This document shows positions 43,813-52,147 of a stretch of 64,000 bases of DNA, piece after piece (the stretch's first letter is position 1; the number at the start of each line of letters is the position of its first letter). Source of the DNA: an uncultured Erythrobacter sp. (GTDB taxonomy: Bacteria; Pseudomonadota; Alphaproteobacteria; Sphingomonadales; Sphingomonadaceae); the NCBI GenBank assembly GCA_947494705.1, contig CANLVN010000001.1, forward strand, positions 248,001-312,000, written 5' to 3'. Below the pieces are notes generated by a model, which worked only from the letters and a program-made list of their open reading frames with translations, was not told the DNA's origin and ran no database searches. Position numbers and translations under genes: made by a program.

Positions 43813-45018
43813 CTAGCGCAGGTTCACCACGTTGTCGGTCGCCTCGCGCTGGCGGCTTCCGTCGAAGAGGCTCATCATGGGCTCATCGGTGACCACGACG
43901 CAGTGCGCGTCGCCGAAGCCGTTGAAGCCGGTCTTCATTGCTGCACCGTAGGCGCCAAGCATCCCGATCTCGATGAAGTCGCCAGCCTGAATGTCGCCTG
44001 GCAGCGGGAACGGGCCTGCCATGTAATCCGCGTCGTCACAGGTCGGTCCGTAGAACGCAAAGTCCTCGAGCCCGTCGCGCAAATCGTCTTCCAGCGCAGT
44101 TACGGGAAAACGCCACGCCACATGCGCCGCATCGTAGAGCGCGCCATACGCGCCGTCATTGATGTAAAGCTCATTGCCGCGACGCTTGTCGACCTGCACG
44201 ATCATCGACGAATACTCGGCGCACAAAGCGCGGCCGGGCTCGCACCACAACTCCGCGTTGTAGGCGATCGGCAGCGCGTAGAAATGCTGGTGGATGATCG
44301 AGAAGTAATCCTCGAGAGGAGGCGGCTCCATGCCCGGATAGATGCTGGGGAATCCACCGCCGACGTCGATCATGTCGATCACCACACTTGCCTCGGCAAT
44401 CGCGGCACGCGTGCGGTCGAGCGCTTGGACATAGGCGAACGGGCTCATCGCCTGGCTTCCGACGTGGAAGCAGATGCCGAGCCAGTCGCAATGCTGGCGT
44501 ACCTGCTGCAACAGCGCGGGCGCTTCGGTCAGATCGCAACCGAATTTGGCAGCGAGGCTGAGTTCGGAATATTCGGACGAAACACGCAACCGCACGCACA
44601 GGCGAAGGTCGCTCGCCGCCTCGCCGGTTTCGGGATTGCGGCACGCTTCGACGATCTTCTCCAGCTCCTCGACGGTGTCGAGGCTGAAGGTCTTCACGCC
44701 ATGCTGGTGATAAGCCTCGGCAATGGCACTGCGACGCTTGATCGGGTGCATGAAGCACAAGGTCGCGTCCGGCAGTGTCTGGCGCACCAGCCGCACCTCG
44801 GCGATCGAGGCGACGTCGTAATGCGTCACGCCGGAATCCCAGAGGACTTCGATCAGGTCGGGCGCCGGATTGGCCTTTACCGCGTAGAGCACCTTGCCCG
44901 GAAATTTCTCGGCAAAGAACTTCGCAGCCCGCCGCGCGGCATGCGGGCGGTTGAGGATGACCGGCTCATCGGGCTTCAGGGCCCGGGCTACAGTCTTGGC
45001 GTCTGGATATTCGAGCAA
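43813..45018 (-). CDS. Ornithine/lysine-type decarboxylase (PLP fold type III)
   Basis: A 401-residue PLP decarboxylase producing putrescine (or cadaverine). The PLP lysine is K48 in YAVKANPAP, the phosphate-binding glycines are in DVGGGFPSIYPG, CEPGRAL is the pyridoxal-binding turn, and the active-site cysteine is in GPTCDDADYM. Specificity for ornithine or lysine cannot be fixed. The start is a TTG (45018) within a GGGGG-containing leader; no ATG is available. It is the likely source of diamine for the carboxynorspermidine enzymes at 48.9 and 53.6 kb. Confidence 0.9.
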   Translation of the reverse strand: MLEYPDAKTVARALKPDEPVILNRPHAARRAAKFFAEKFPGKVLYAVKANPAPDLIEVLWDSGVTHYDVASIAEVRLVRQTLPDATLCFMHPIKRRSAIAEAYHQHGVKTFSLDTVEELEKIVEACRNPETGEAASDLRLCVRLRVSSEYSELSLAAKFGCDLTEAPALLQQVRQHCDWLGICFHVGSQAMSPFAYVQALDRTRAAIAEASVVIDMIDVGGGFPSIYPGMEPPPLEDYFSIIHQHFYALPIAYNAELWCEPGRALCAEYSSMIVQVDKRRGNELYINDGAYGALYDAAHVAWRFPVTALEDDLRDGLEDFAFYGPTCDDADYMAGPFPLPGDIQAGDFIEIGMLGAYGAAMKTGFNGFGDAHCVVVTDEPMMSLFDGSRQREATDNVVNLR

Positions 45019-45157
45019 TTCAAGGGACCCCCTAAAGGTTCAGTGTTCAACCAAACGGTTATGAGCCTGCCTTGCGGTCATGTCCCTTGGGGCAGAGGAA
45101 GCGCGCATATAGTCGCGCCGCGCGCGGGCGCAAGCGAAATCGCGAGGCTGCGCGCGC

Positions 45158-45179
45158 CGTTGGTCTTTTCTTACCAACG
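45158..45179 (-). terminator. Hairpin downstream of lemA
   Basis: CGTTGGT and ACCAACG form a perfect 7-bp stem with an 8-base loop, about 30 nt beyond the lemA stop on the minus strand. It may end lemA transcription; a U-tract is not present, so its strength is doubtful. Confidence 0.4.
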
Positions 45180-45209
45180 ACTGCGGCGCGAGATGTTCCG
45201 AAAAAGTGA

Positions 45210-45767
45210 TTAGAAGCCGACGTGCGGGACCTGGTCGACGGTTCCACGTTCGGAATCGTCGAGCTTGTTGAAGTCGGCCTCTTCGAAGCCGAGAGTGCCT
45301 GCAAACAGAACCGCAGGGAAGCTTTCGCGTGCAGTGTTGAAGCGCGATACGGCTGCGTTCAGGGCGCGGCGGGCGGCAGCGAGCTTGTCTTCGATGTTGG
45401 CGAGTTCGCTTTGAAGCTCCTGAAAATTGGCCGATGCCTTGAGGTCGGGATAAGCTTCTCCGAGCGCCAGCAGATTGTCGAGCGCGACCCGCAAACCCTG
45501 CTCGCTCTTGCTGTCGGGATCGCCTTTCGCGGCCGCGTTGCGCGCCTCGACGACCGCTTCGAGCGTGGAGGATTCGTGTCCGGCATAGCCTTTCACCGTC
45601 TCGACAAGGTTGGGGACAAGGTCATGGCGCTGGCGCAGTTGAGCGTCGATATCCGCGCGACCCTGTCGCACGTTCTGGCGCAGGCCGACGAGGTTATTGT
45701 AAATCCCGACCACCATCACGGCCAAGAGAACGACGGCCCCCAAAATAATCCAGCCGATCCATCCCAT
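45210..45767 (-). CDS. lemA: LemA family protein
   Basis: A 185-residue protein with an N-terminal membrane helix (about 4-26, MGWIGWIILGAVVLLAVMVVG), a short cytoplasmic or periplasmic linker, and the LemA helical bundle starting YNNLVGLRQNVRQGRADIDAQLRQR and VPNLVETVKGY, with the Asn/Arg-rich helix pair. The function of LemA is poorly defined. ATG 45767 follows a GGGGGA site; the frame is open much further upstream but lies opposite the DUF3137 gene. It is divergent from three DUF3137 genes, a pairing often seen for LemA. Confidence 0.9.
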   Translation of the reverse strand: MGWIGWIILGAVVLLAVMVVGIYNNLVGLRQNVRQGRADIDAQLRQRHDLVPNLVETVKGYAGHESSTLEAVVEARNAAAKGDPDSKSEQGLRVALDNLLALGEAYPDLKASANFQELQSELANIEDKLAAARRALNAAVSRFNTARESFPAVLFAGTLGFEEADFNKLDDSERGTVDQVPHVGF

Positions 45768-45840
45768 TGTACTTCCCCCTGCACTGCCGGCAGGAAGTAT
45801 AGTATGGACGCAAGGCAATTGGAATGGGGGATGGCCGGCG

Positions 45841-46839
45841 ATGCAAGCCAACGTCGAAGCATTGATGGGCGGCGAGTTGGGCCGGTGGCTGTCCCAACAG
45901 GTTGAAATGCGCAAGGTCGCGAAGGCCAAGGCTGTCAGGCGCCTGTCCCTGGGAGCACTGGGGCTGGCGCCGGTACTTGCTGTCTTGTGGCTGTGGCTCG
46001 GATGGCCTTTACCAGTGAAATTTGTCGCGACGTTCTTCGGGATCATCGTCCTTCTTGGCTGGTCAAGCAGTCCGATCATGAAAGCGAAGCGCGCGATCAA
46101 AGTCGGTATCAATTCCGCCATCGCGAACAGCCTTGGCATTTCCTATTCGCACGACGTAGAGCCCGGACCGGGATGGGAACAGGCAAGGACCTTCCAGCTC
46201 GTTCCCGGTTACGACCGCTCGAATTTCGAGGATCACTGGTTCGGAACGATCGAAGGCCGCGACTTCAGCCTCTACGAAGCGCATCTCGAAAAGCAGAGGG
46301 GGTCGGGAAAGGATCGTCGCTGGGTCACGGTGTTTCGCGGTGCGCTCATCGAGTTGGGCTTCGGCCGCGAATTCCGCTCGACCACGCTGTTGCAACGCAA
46401 GGGCAAGCACAAGAAATGGTGGGGGTTCGGCGGACCGGCGGACCACGCAACCTTTCAGGGGCACAGGCTCGACTATGTCGATCAGGTCCATCCCGAATTC
46501 GACGATGCTTTCGAAGTTTATAGCGACGATCAGGTCGAAGCGAGGGTGTTGCTGCACCCTTCCTACATCGAACGCCTGATCGAGATCGAACGCACTTTCC
46601 ACGGTGACGAGGTGCGAGCCCTGTTCGCACAGGAGCAGGTCGTGGTCGCCATCGAAAGCGGCAACCTGTTCGAAAGCGGCAGCATGGACGCAAGCCAAGA
46701 CGAGGCGCGCGTCGCCGAAGTGGCCCGACAATTCGGATCGATGGCGCGCCTCGCCATGGCGATCAACCAGAACGAGCGCGGGCGTTCCGGCAAAGTTCGC
46801 GACGATGCGGCGCGTGGAGACACCACTCAGTTCGAGTAA
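45841..46839 (+). CDS. DUF3137 membrane protein, copy 1
   Basis: A 332-residue protein with two N-terminal membrane helices (about 40-56 and 62-76) and a large cytoplasmic or periplasmic domain. The DUF3137 pattern includes KVGINSAIANSLG, YDRSNFEDHWFG, FRSTTLLQRKG, YSDDQVEARVLLHPSYIERLIEIER and ESGNLFESGSMDAS. Function unknown. ATG 45841 follows GGGGGA; the lemA start is 74 bp away on the other strand, so this gap is likely a shared promoter. The shared motifs show it to be a paralogue of the next two genes. Confidence 0.85.
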   Translation: MQANVEALMGGELGRWLSQQVEMRKVAKAKAVRRLSLGALGLAPVLAVLWLWLGWPLPVKFVATFFGIIVLLGWSSSPIMKAKRAIKVGINSAIANSLGISYSHDVEPGPGWEQARTFQLVPGYDRSNFEDHWFGTIEGRDFSLYEAHLEKQRGSGKDRRWVTVFRGALIELGFGREFRSTTLLQRKGKHKKWWGFGGPADHATFQGHRLDYVDQVHPEFDDAFEVYSDDQVEARVLLHPSYIERLIEIERTFHGDEVRALFAQEQVVVAIESGNLFESGSMDASQDEARVAEVARQFGSMARLAMAINQNERGRSGKVRDDAARGDTTQFE

Positions 46840-46921
46840 GATCAACTCTGGCGGTTTTAGCCAATCGAACGTCCCTCCACGTCGCTAAACTTTAGAAGCG
46901 CAGTGTTGGGGGGGAAGCAGG

Positions 46922-47923
46922 TTGGACCTGGCCGATGTCGACAAGCTGATGGCGGGCGATCTCGGGCAGTGGCTCGAAGATCAGACCATGCTGCGCGATA
47001 GTGTCAGGCGCAAGACTTGGCTCTATTTCGGCTTCGGCCTCATCATGGCCTGCCTGCTGATCGCATTGATGTGGCTCATTCCGATCGAATGGACTTTCGA
47101 AGGCGGTGAGGAGACCCGTATCGGTCTTACCGTCCTGGTCGTGATGCTGGCTTTCACGCTTCCATTCAGGTTTTCCGGGCCAGCCAAGCACAAGATCAAG
47201 GTTGGCATCAATTCGGCCATCGCCTCGCAACTGGGGCTTCAATATTCAGCGCAGGTGCCGCCGGGAAGCAAGGGCCGCGGCAAGGGATGGGAGCCTGCGC
47301 GCCTCTATGGCCTGGTGCCCAGCTACAACAAATCGTCCTTTCAGGATTGCTGGTCGGGCGAGCTTGCGGGGCATGACTTCAAGCTGTTCGAGGCGTCGCT
47401 GCATTACCAGCAGGGCACGGGCACCAATAGCACCTACAAGCACAGGTTTTCAGGGGCGATCGTCCAGATTGCCTTCGGTCGCCCATTTCGTTCGACCACT
47501 ATCCTGCATCGCAAGGGTGACAAGAGGGCATTCGAGGGGCTGTTCGGGCGCGCGGAAACCGTGACCAAGGGCGGCGAGCATCTCGATTACGTGAAGAACG
47601 TCCACCCGCTGTTTGAAGATACGTTCGACCTTTACAGCGACGACCAGGTCGAGGCGCGCACGCTCATTCACCCTGCCTATATCGAGCAATTGCTGGAGAT
47701 CGAGCGCGCTTTCTTCGGCAGCAATGTGCGCGCGCTGTTCCACGACGGCCTGGTCGTGATCGCTGTCGAAAGCGGCAATCTGTTCGAAAGCGGCGGAATG
47801 GATGCAAGCAAGGACCGCGAAAGGGTCGAGCGCACCGCGCAGCAATTCGCCGCCCTCGCCCGCCTCGCGCTGGCATTCAACCAGACCGAACGCGGCCGGA
47901 CCGTCGCCAGCCCCGGGGGCTGA
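46922..47923 (+). CDS. DUF3137 membrane protein, copy 2
   Basis: A 333-residue paralogue of copy 1, with the same two N-terminal helices (about 32-50 and 66-84) and the same motif order: KVGINSAIASQLG, YNKSSFQDCWSG, FRSTTILHRKG, YSDDQVEARTLIHPAYIEQLLEIER and ESGNLFESGGMDAS. The start is TTG 46922 with a GGGGGGGAAG site. It follows copy 1 by 82 bp. Copies 1 and 2 are clearly closer to each other than to copy 3. Confidence 0.85.
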   Translation: MDLADVDKLMAGDLGQWLEDQTMLRDSVRRKTWLYFGFGLIMACLLIALMWLIPIEWTFEGGEETRIGLTVLVVMLAFTLPFRFSGPAKHKIKVGINSAIASQLGLQYSAQVPPGSKGRGKGWEPARLYGLVPSYNKSSFQDCWSGELAGHDFKLFEASLHYQQGTGTNSTYKHRFSGAIVQIAFGRPFRSTTILHRKGDKRAFEGLFGRAETVTKGGEHLDYVKNVHPLFEDTFDLYSDDQVEARTLIHPAYIEQLLEIERAFFGSNVRALFHDGLVVIAVESGNLFESGGMDASKDRERVERTAQQFAALARLALAFNQTERGRTVASPGG

Positions 47924-47949
47924 ACCAATCACGATTTCTGGAGGTGGCA

Positions 47950-48903
47950 ATGCAAACCGATATCGACGCCCTGATGGAAAACGGACTCGGCCAGTGGCTG
48001 GATGACCGCAGCGATTTCAAGTCCAGCGCGAGGAGATCGATCCGCAACCGCGCGATCTTCGGCGCGCTGGCATGGGCGGTGGGAAGTCTCGCTATCTGGT
48101 TCGGCACCGATATTCATATCGACAACAAATACGGCATAATCCTCCTCTCCCCGCTGGCGATCTGGTTCTGGGCGTGGTGGGCGCTGCACAAGGGCCGTTC
48201 CACGATGAAGGAAGGCGTGAACTCAGCCATCGCCAGCCAGCTTGGTCTCGATTACGAACGCAAGCTCAAGCCCGGTGACGAGATGAAGACCGCGCACCGC
48301 TATGGTCTGATCCCCTCATATGCCGACGCCAAATGCGAGGATCACTGGCACGGCTCGCTCGATGGCCAGCCCTTTCGGCTTTACGAAACGACCATCACGG
48401 AAGTCAGCGCAGGGGGAAAGGTCGCGCGGATCGTGTTCAGCGGTGCCATCATGACCATGACCGTGGCACGTCCCTTCGCCTCGACCACGCTGATCTATCC
48501 GGCGGGCTATAACGGGACTCTGGCGACTCGTTTCCAGGGCCGCGATCGCGAGGAATTTATTGGTCACACGATGATGCGGGTCGCGCAGGTCGATCCCGAC
48601 TTCGATGCGAGGTTCGCCGTTTGGGGGGATGTCGAACACCAATCGCGCAGCGCCATCACACCGGAACTCGTGCAGGAACTCGCCATCTTCGAGGATGCCT
48701 TCGAAAAGGGCCGGATGCGCGCACTGATGCAAGGCGAGCAGGTGATCGTGACGATCAAGTGGCCAAAGATGTTCGAGGGCGGGACGCTGGAAGATGGACC
48801 GGACGCCGATCGCAAGGCGGCAGAAACAAGCGCGCGACAAGTCACTGCCCTTGTCAGGCTGGCGCGAGCGTTCAGCCGGGCATCAGCGACCGATCAGACC
48901 TAG
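47950..48903 (+). CDS. DUF3137 membrane protein, copy 3
   Basis: A 317-residue, more diverged paralogue. The membrane pair (about 38-56 and 62-78) and EGVNSAIASQLGLDY, YADAKCEDHWHG and FASTTLIYPAG are retained, but the YSDDQVEAR/ESGNLFESG block is replaced by FAVWGDVEHQSRSAITPE and VTIKWPKMFEGG. ATG 47950 has a GGAGG site; a GTG two codons earlier is possible. It starts 26 bp after copy 2. Its stop overlaps the convergent nspC stop by three bases (CTAG). Confidence 0.82.
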   Translation: MQTDIDALMENGLGQWLDDRSDFKSSARRSIRNRAIFGALAWAVGSLAIWFGTDIHIDNKYGIILLSPLAIWFWAWWALHKGRSTMKEGVNSAIASQLGLDYERKLKPGDEMKTAHRYGLIPSYADAKCEDHWHGSLDGQPFRLYETTITEVSAGGKVARIVFSGAIMTMTVARPFASTTLIYPAGYNGTLATRFQGRDREEFIGHTMMRVAQVDPDFDARFAVWGDVEHQSRSAITPELVQELAIFEDAFEKGRMRALMQGEQVIVTIKWPKMFEGGTLEDGPDADRKAAETSARQVTALVRLARAFSRASATDQT

Positions 48904-50090
48904 CTGAGCCGGTCACGGAAATCCTCGTATTCGAAGCGCTTCACACATTCGAGCGTATCGGTTTCGCTGTCCCACAGCCAGATGCTGGGCAGCGGCACGC
49001 CGTTGAACGTGTTGGTCTTCACCATGGAATAATGCGCCTGGTCGAGAAAGGCGAAACGCGCCCCCGCTTCTGCCGCGACCGGCAGGCGATAATCGCCGAT
49101 GACGTCACCCGCGAGGCAGGACGGCCCACCCAGCCGGATCGGGATGCTGTCGTCGGTCAACTCGCCCAGCATGGCCGGTCTGTAAGGCGCTTCCAGCACG
49201 TCAGGCATATGGCAGGTCGCGCTCACATCGGTGATGCCGACCGGCACCTCGTTAAAGCCGGTATCGAGCACTGTGCCGACCAATATCCCGGCATCCAGAG
49301 CGACCGCCTCGCCCGGTTCGATGATGATTTCCGCGCCTGTATCCGCAGCCGCATCGCGCAGGAATTCGACCAACTCCTCGCGCTCATAATCGGCGCGAGT
49401 GATGTGGTGACCGCCGCCCATGTTGATCCACTTGAGCTGCCCGAACCAGGGCTCGATCACGTCGAACACCTTGTCCCAGGTCTGGCGAAGCGGTTCGAAG
49501 GTCTGCTCGCACAGGTTGTGGAAGTGGATGCCTTCCACCCCTTCCATATGCTCTTCGGTCAACTGGTCGATGGGAAAGCCCAAGCGCGATCCCGGCGCGC
49601 TCGGATCGTATTTCGCGACCTCTCCGGTTGCGACCATCGGGTTGAGACGCAGGCCCACCGACACATCGCCGCCTGTCACCGCCGCCTGTCCGAGGATCAG
49701 CGCAGCGCGCTGCATCTGCGAAGGGCTGTTGAAAATGACATGGTCCGAGAGGCGGCAAATCTCGTCGAGTTCTTCGGGTTTAAAGGCGGCGGAATACGTC
49801 GCGATTTCGCCGTCGTAGAACTCGGACGCAAGCCGCGCTTCCCACAATCCGCTGGTCGAAACTCCGTCGAGATATTCGCCCATGATCGGCGCCGCCGACC
49901 ACATCGAGAAGGCTTTTAGCGCCGCGAACACCTTGATCGAGGCACCATCGCTCGCTGCCGCATCGCGGATATCGGCAAGGGTCTGGCAATTGGCGCGTAT
50001 CTTCGCCGCGTCGACCACGAAGGCGGGGCTGTCCACGCGCGAAAGATCGAATTGGGCGAATGCGCCGGGATTTCCTGCTTTGGTTTCCAT
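48900..50090 (-). CDS. nspC: Carboxynorspermidine decarboxylase
   Basis: A 396-residue PLP decarboxylase of the NspC family that turns carboxy(nor)spermidine into (nor)spermidine. The PLP lysine is K59 in VFAALKAFS, the glycine turn is in INMGGGHHI and EPGEAVALD replaces CEPGRA of the ornithine enzymes. The C-terminal half has FLDQAHYSMVKTNTFNG. It is the last gene in a five-gene run on this strand (54855 to 48900) and faces the DUF3137 cluster. Product (norspermidine, spermidine or a homologue) depends on the upstream diamine. Confidence 0.92.
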   Translation of the reverse strand: METKAGNPGAFAQFDLSRVDSPAFVVDAAKIRANCQTLADIRDAAASDGASIKVFAALKAFSMWSAAPIMGEYLDGVSTSGLWEARLASEFYDGEIATYSAAFKPEELDEICRLSDHVIFNSPSQMQRAALILGQAAVTGGDVSVGLRLNPMVATGEVAKYDPSAPGSRLGFPIDQLTEEHMEGVEGIHFHNLCEQTFEPLRQTWDKVFDVIEPWFGQLKWINMGGGHHITRADYEREELVEFLRDAAADTGAEIIIEPGEAVALDAGILVGTVLDTGFNEVPVGITDVSATCHMPDVLEAPYRPAMLGELTDDSIPIRLGGPSCLAGDVIGDYRLPVAAEAGARFAFLDQAHYSMVKTNTFNGVPLPSIWLWDSETDTLECVKRFEYEDFRDRLS

Positions 50091-50129
50091 GCAAGCCAGA
50101 TAGGCACAATGCGGCGCGACGGAAAGGCG

Positions 50130-50663
50130 TCAGTCGAGAGCCTTGCAGGCTTCGCTGAAAACCTGGCCTGCATCCTTGCTGAAGCACACGAGTGCGATCC
50201 GGTCGAAGGCGTCGGGATTGTCCGCGACGTCGGCCCGGATCGTGCGAACCGCCACGTCGGCGGCCTGTTCCACCGGATAGCCGTAAATGCCGGTCGAGAT
50301 TGCCGGAATACCGATGGTGCGTGCGCCCACTTCCCGCGCAGCGAGCAGGGATTCGCGATAGCAACTGGCGAGCAATTCGGGTTCGCCATTGTCACCACCG
50401 CGCCAGACCGGCCCGACAGTGTGGACGATATGGGATGCTGGAAGGTCGTATCCCTTCGTGACCTTGGCCTGTCCCGTCTTGCAGCCACCCAGCAGGCGGC
50501 ATTCATTGACCAGGTCGGGTCCCGCAGCGCGGTGGATCGCGCCATCGACCCCTCCCCCGCCCAGCAGCGAGGAATTGGCAGCGTTGACGATCGCGTCGAA
50601 GGACATCTTGGTGATGTCCCCTACGACGACTTCGATTTCGGTTGTCCCGATCCGCCAGGTCAT
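50130..50663 (-). CDS. Macro-domain protein (O-acetyl-ADP-ribose deacetylase-like)
   Basis: A 177-residue stand-alone macro domain, which binds ADP-ribose and often removes ADP-ribosyl or acetyl groups. [35 protein letters not shown] contains the adenosine-binding Asp, the catalytic Asn and the glycine loop, and ISTGIYGYP is the distal loop. It is close in size to E. coli YmdB. It lies 39 bp before nspC and 60 bp after the membrane protein of unknown function, in the middle of a polyamine-linked gene run. Confidence 0.92.
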   Translation of the reverse strand: MTWRIGTTEIEVVVGDITKMSFDAIVNAANSSLLGGGGVDGAIHRAAGPDLVNECRLLGGCKTGQAKVTKGYDLPASHIVHTVGPVWRGGDNGEPELLASCYRESLLAAREVGARTIGIPAISTGIYGYPVEQAADVAVRTIRADVADNPDAFDRIALVCFSKDAGQVFSEACKALD

Positions 50664-50723
50664 ATCCTCACACCCTCGTTCTCGTCGAGCCTCTCACTCG
50701 GTCACTGCGTTGGCGACGCTGCG

Positions 50724-52082
50724 TCAGAATGGCGTTTCGCGGTTGAGGATCCTGTATCCAAGCAAGGCCAGCAGGGCCAGCATCGCTACGAGGATCACGA
50801 TGCGCACGACATCGAAACCGGGAAATGCCCCGGACTCCATGTACACCATCATGTCCAGCAGCACCGAAAGCAGCCCGAACAGCGTGAAAATGATCACGAA
50901 AGTGTTGAGCTGTCCGTCATACAGGCTGCGCAGCGACCCGCGGATGCGGTCGTATATCTTCTCCAGCGAGACAAGCTTGCCCTCGATCGCGTTGAACCGG
51001 TTTTCGGTCCCCCAGCAGCGGGTCAGTTCCTTCCAGATCGCGCGCGACTGCGGATCGAGATGGTATTCGTAATCGACATAGGTCGACCGGAACAACTCCG
51101 CATATTCGAGCAGGTCAACGATCTGCTGCGATTTGCCTTCGAGCCTCTCGATCTTCTGGAAACCGGAGATGTTCCGCCGGTCGATATCGCGGCTCAGCGA
51201 ATTCATGTAGTGGAACAATTCGGTGTCGAAGCTTTCCAGGCGCGCGAAATAGGCGTTCTGGGTGGCGATGATGCGCGGCAGCAGGTCGAGTTCCTCGCGC
51301 AGCGCCATGTCCCCGGATATGATCACGGAATTGCCCTCACCGACATAGAACTCATAATCCCCGTCGATGGAGAGGTTTCGCGGCGGCGCGGGCTCGAACC
51401 GGAAGACGATCTGCTCGATCTCCTTTGCTTCGTCGACCAGCGGATCGCCGCGTTCGAATTCGAATATGCGGTGGACCCACAGGATTGCCGCCTCGTCATG
51501 CTTTGCGCTGGTCTTGCGGACCGCATCCGGAATGCTGGCGAACGAGGAATCGCCTAGGAGCAGGTCGCCGGGCAATTTCTTCTCGAAACGCTCGATCGTA
51601 TTGCGGGCAAGCGGCGTCCATTGCGGCATGAGCGAACTTACGCTTTCGACATGCGCCCGGTACGCCTTGGTTCCCTTGCATTGCGGGCATTCGAACGTGC
51701 CGCTCGCCAGCAAGGTGCCATAGCCGAATTCGTACAGCCTGATCGTGACAGTGTCCGGCACGAAACGCGATCCGCTGCTCTCGTCCGTCAGCGCAGCCTC
51801 AAGGTCCACCGCTTCGAAAGCGGCTGCGAGGTCATCGCCGGTCAGCACCCGCTCGACAAGAAAACGCGGCAATATCGTGGTGCCGCGCCGGTCGTCGACA
51901 TCGCGGGTCATGCCACTTTCGCGGACCTTGGATCCGGCGATCCGCCACTCGCCCACCGGAAGGTCGCTTGCCTGCGACGCCCGTGCAACGGCCGCGAAGC
52001 CATCTTCGGCCGCCTTGCGCGAATCCAGGAAAAGCCCGGTTGCGATAGGCGCGTTGAAATGCACCCTTCGCCGTTCAGTCAT
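50724..52082 (-). CDS. Unrecognised protein with CxxC pair, coiled coil and two C-terminal membrane helices
   Basis: A 452-residue protein of no family that I recognise. The N-terminal 150 residues are mixed alpha/beta and include FECPQCKGTKAY with Cys at 132 and 135, an incomplete zinc-knuckle. A middle domain of about 180 residues follows, then a long helical stretch (about 290-395, LSRDIDRRNISGFQKIERLEG), then two membrane helices (about 397-417 and 428-447). The helix-then-two-helices ending recalls RMND1/Sif2 or CorA-like layouts, but no signature was seen. It sits between the PP-loop and macro-domain genes. Confidence 0.65.
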   Translation of the reverse strand: MTERRRVHFNAPIATGLFLDSRKAAEDGFAAVARASQASDLPVGEWRIAGSKVRESGMTRDVDDRRGTTILPRFLVERVLTGDDLAAAFEAVDLEAALTDESSGSRFVPDTVTIRLYEFGYGTLLASGTFECPQCKGTKAYRAHVESVSSLMPQWTPLARNTIERFEKKLPGDLLLGDSSFASIPDAVRKTSAKHDEAAILWVHRIFEFERGDPLVDEAKEIEQIVFRFEPAPPRNLSIDGDYEFYVGEGNSVIISGDMALREELDLLPRIIATQNAYFARLESFDTELFHYMNSLSRDIDRRNISGFQKIERLEGKSQQIVDLLEYAELFRSTYVDYEYHLDPQSRAIWKELTRCWGTENRFNAIEGKLVSLEKIYDRIRGSLRSLYDGQLNTFVIIFTLFGLLSVLLDMMVYMESGAFPGFDVVRIVILVAMLALLALLGYRILNRETPF

Positions 52083-52147
52083 GTCGATTTCCCCCAGCCC
52101 CCTTTTTTCACGCGGGCTCCCTTGACCCGGCCTCGCGACCCATCCGA

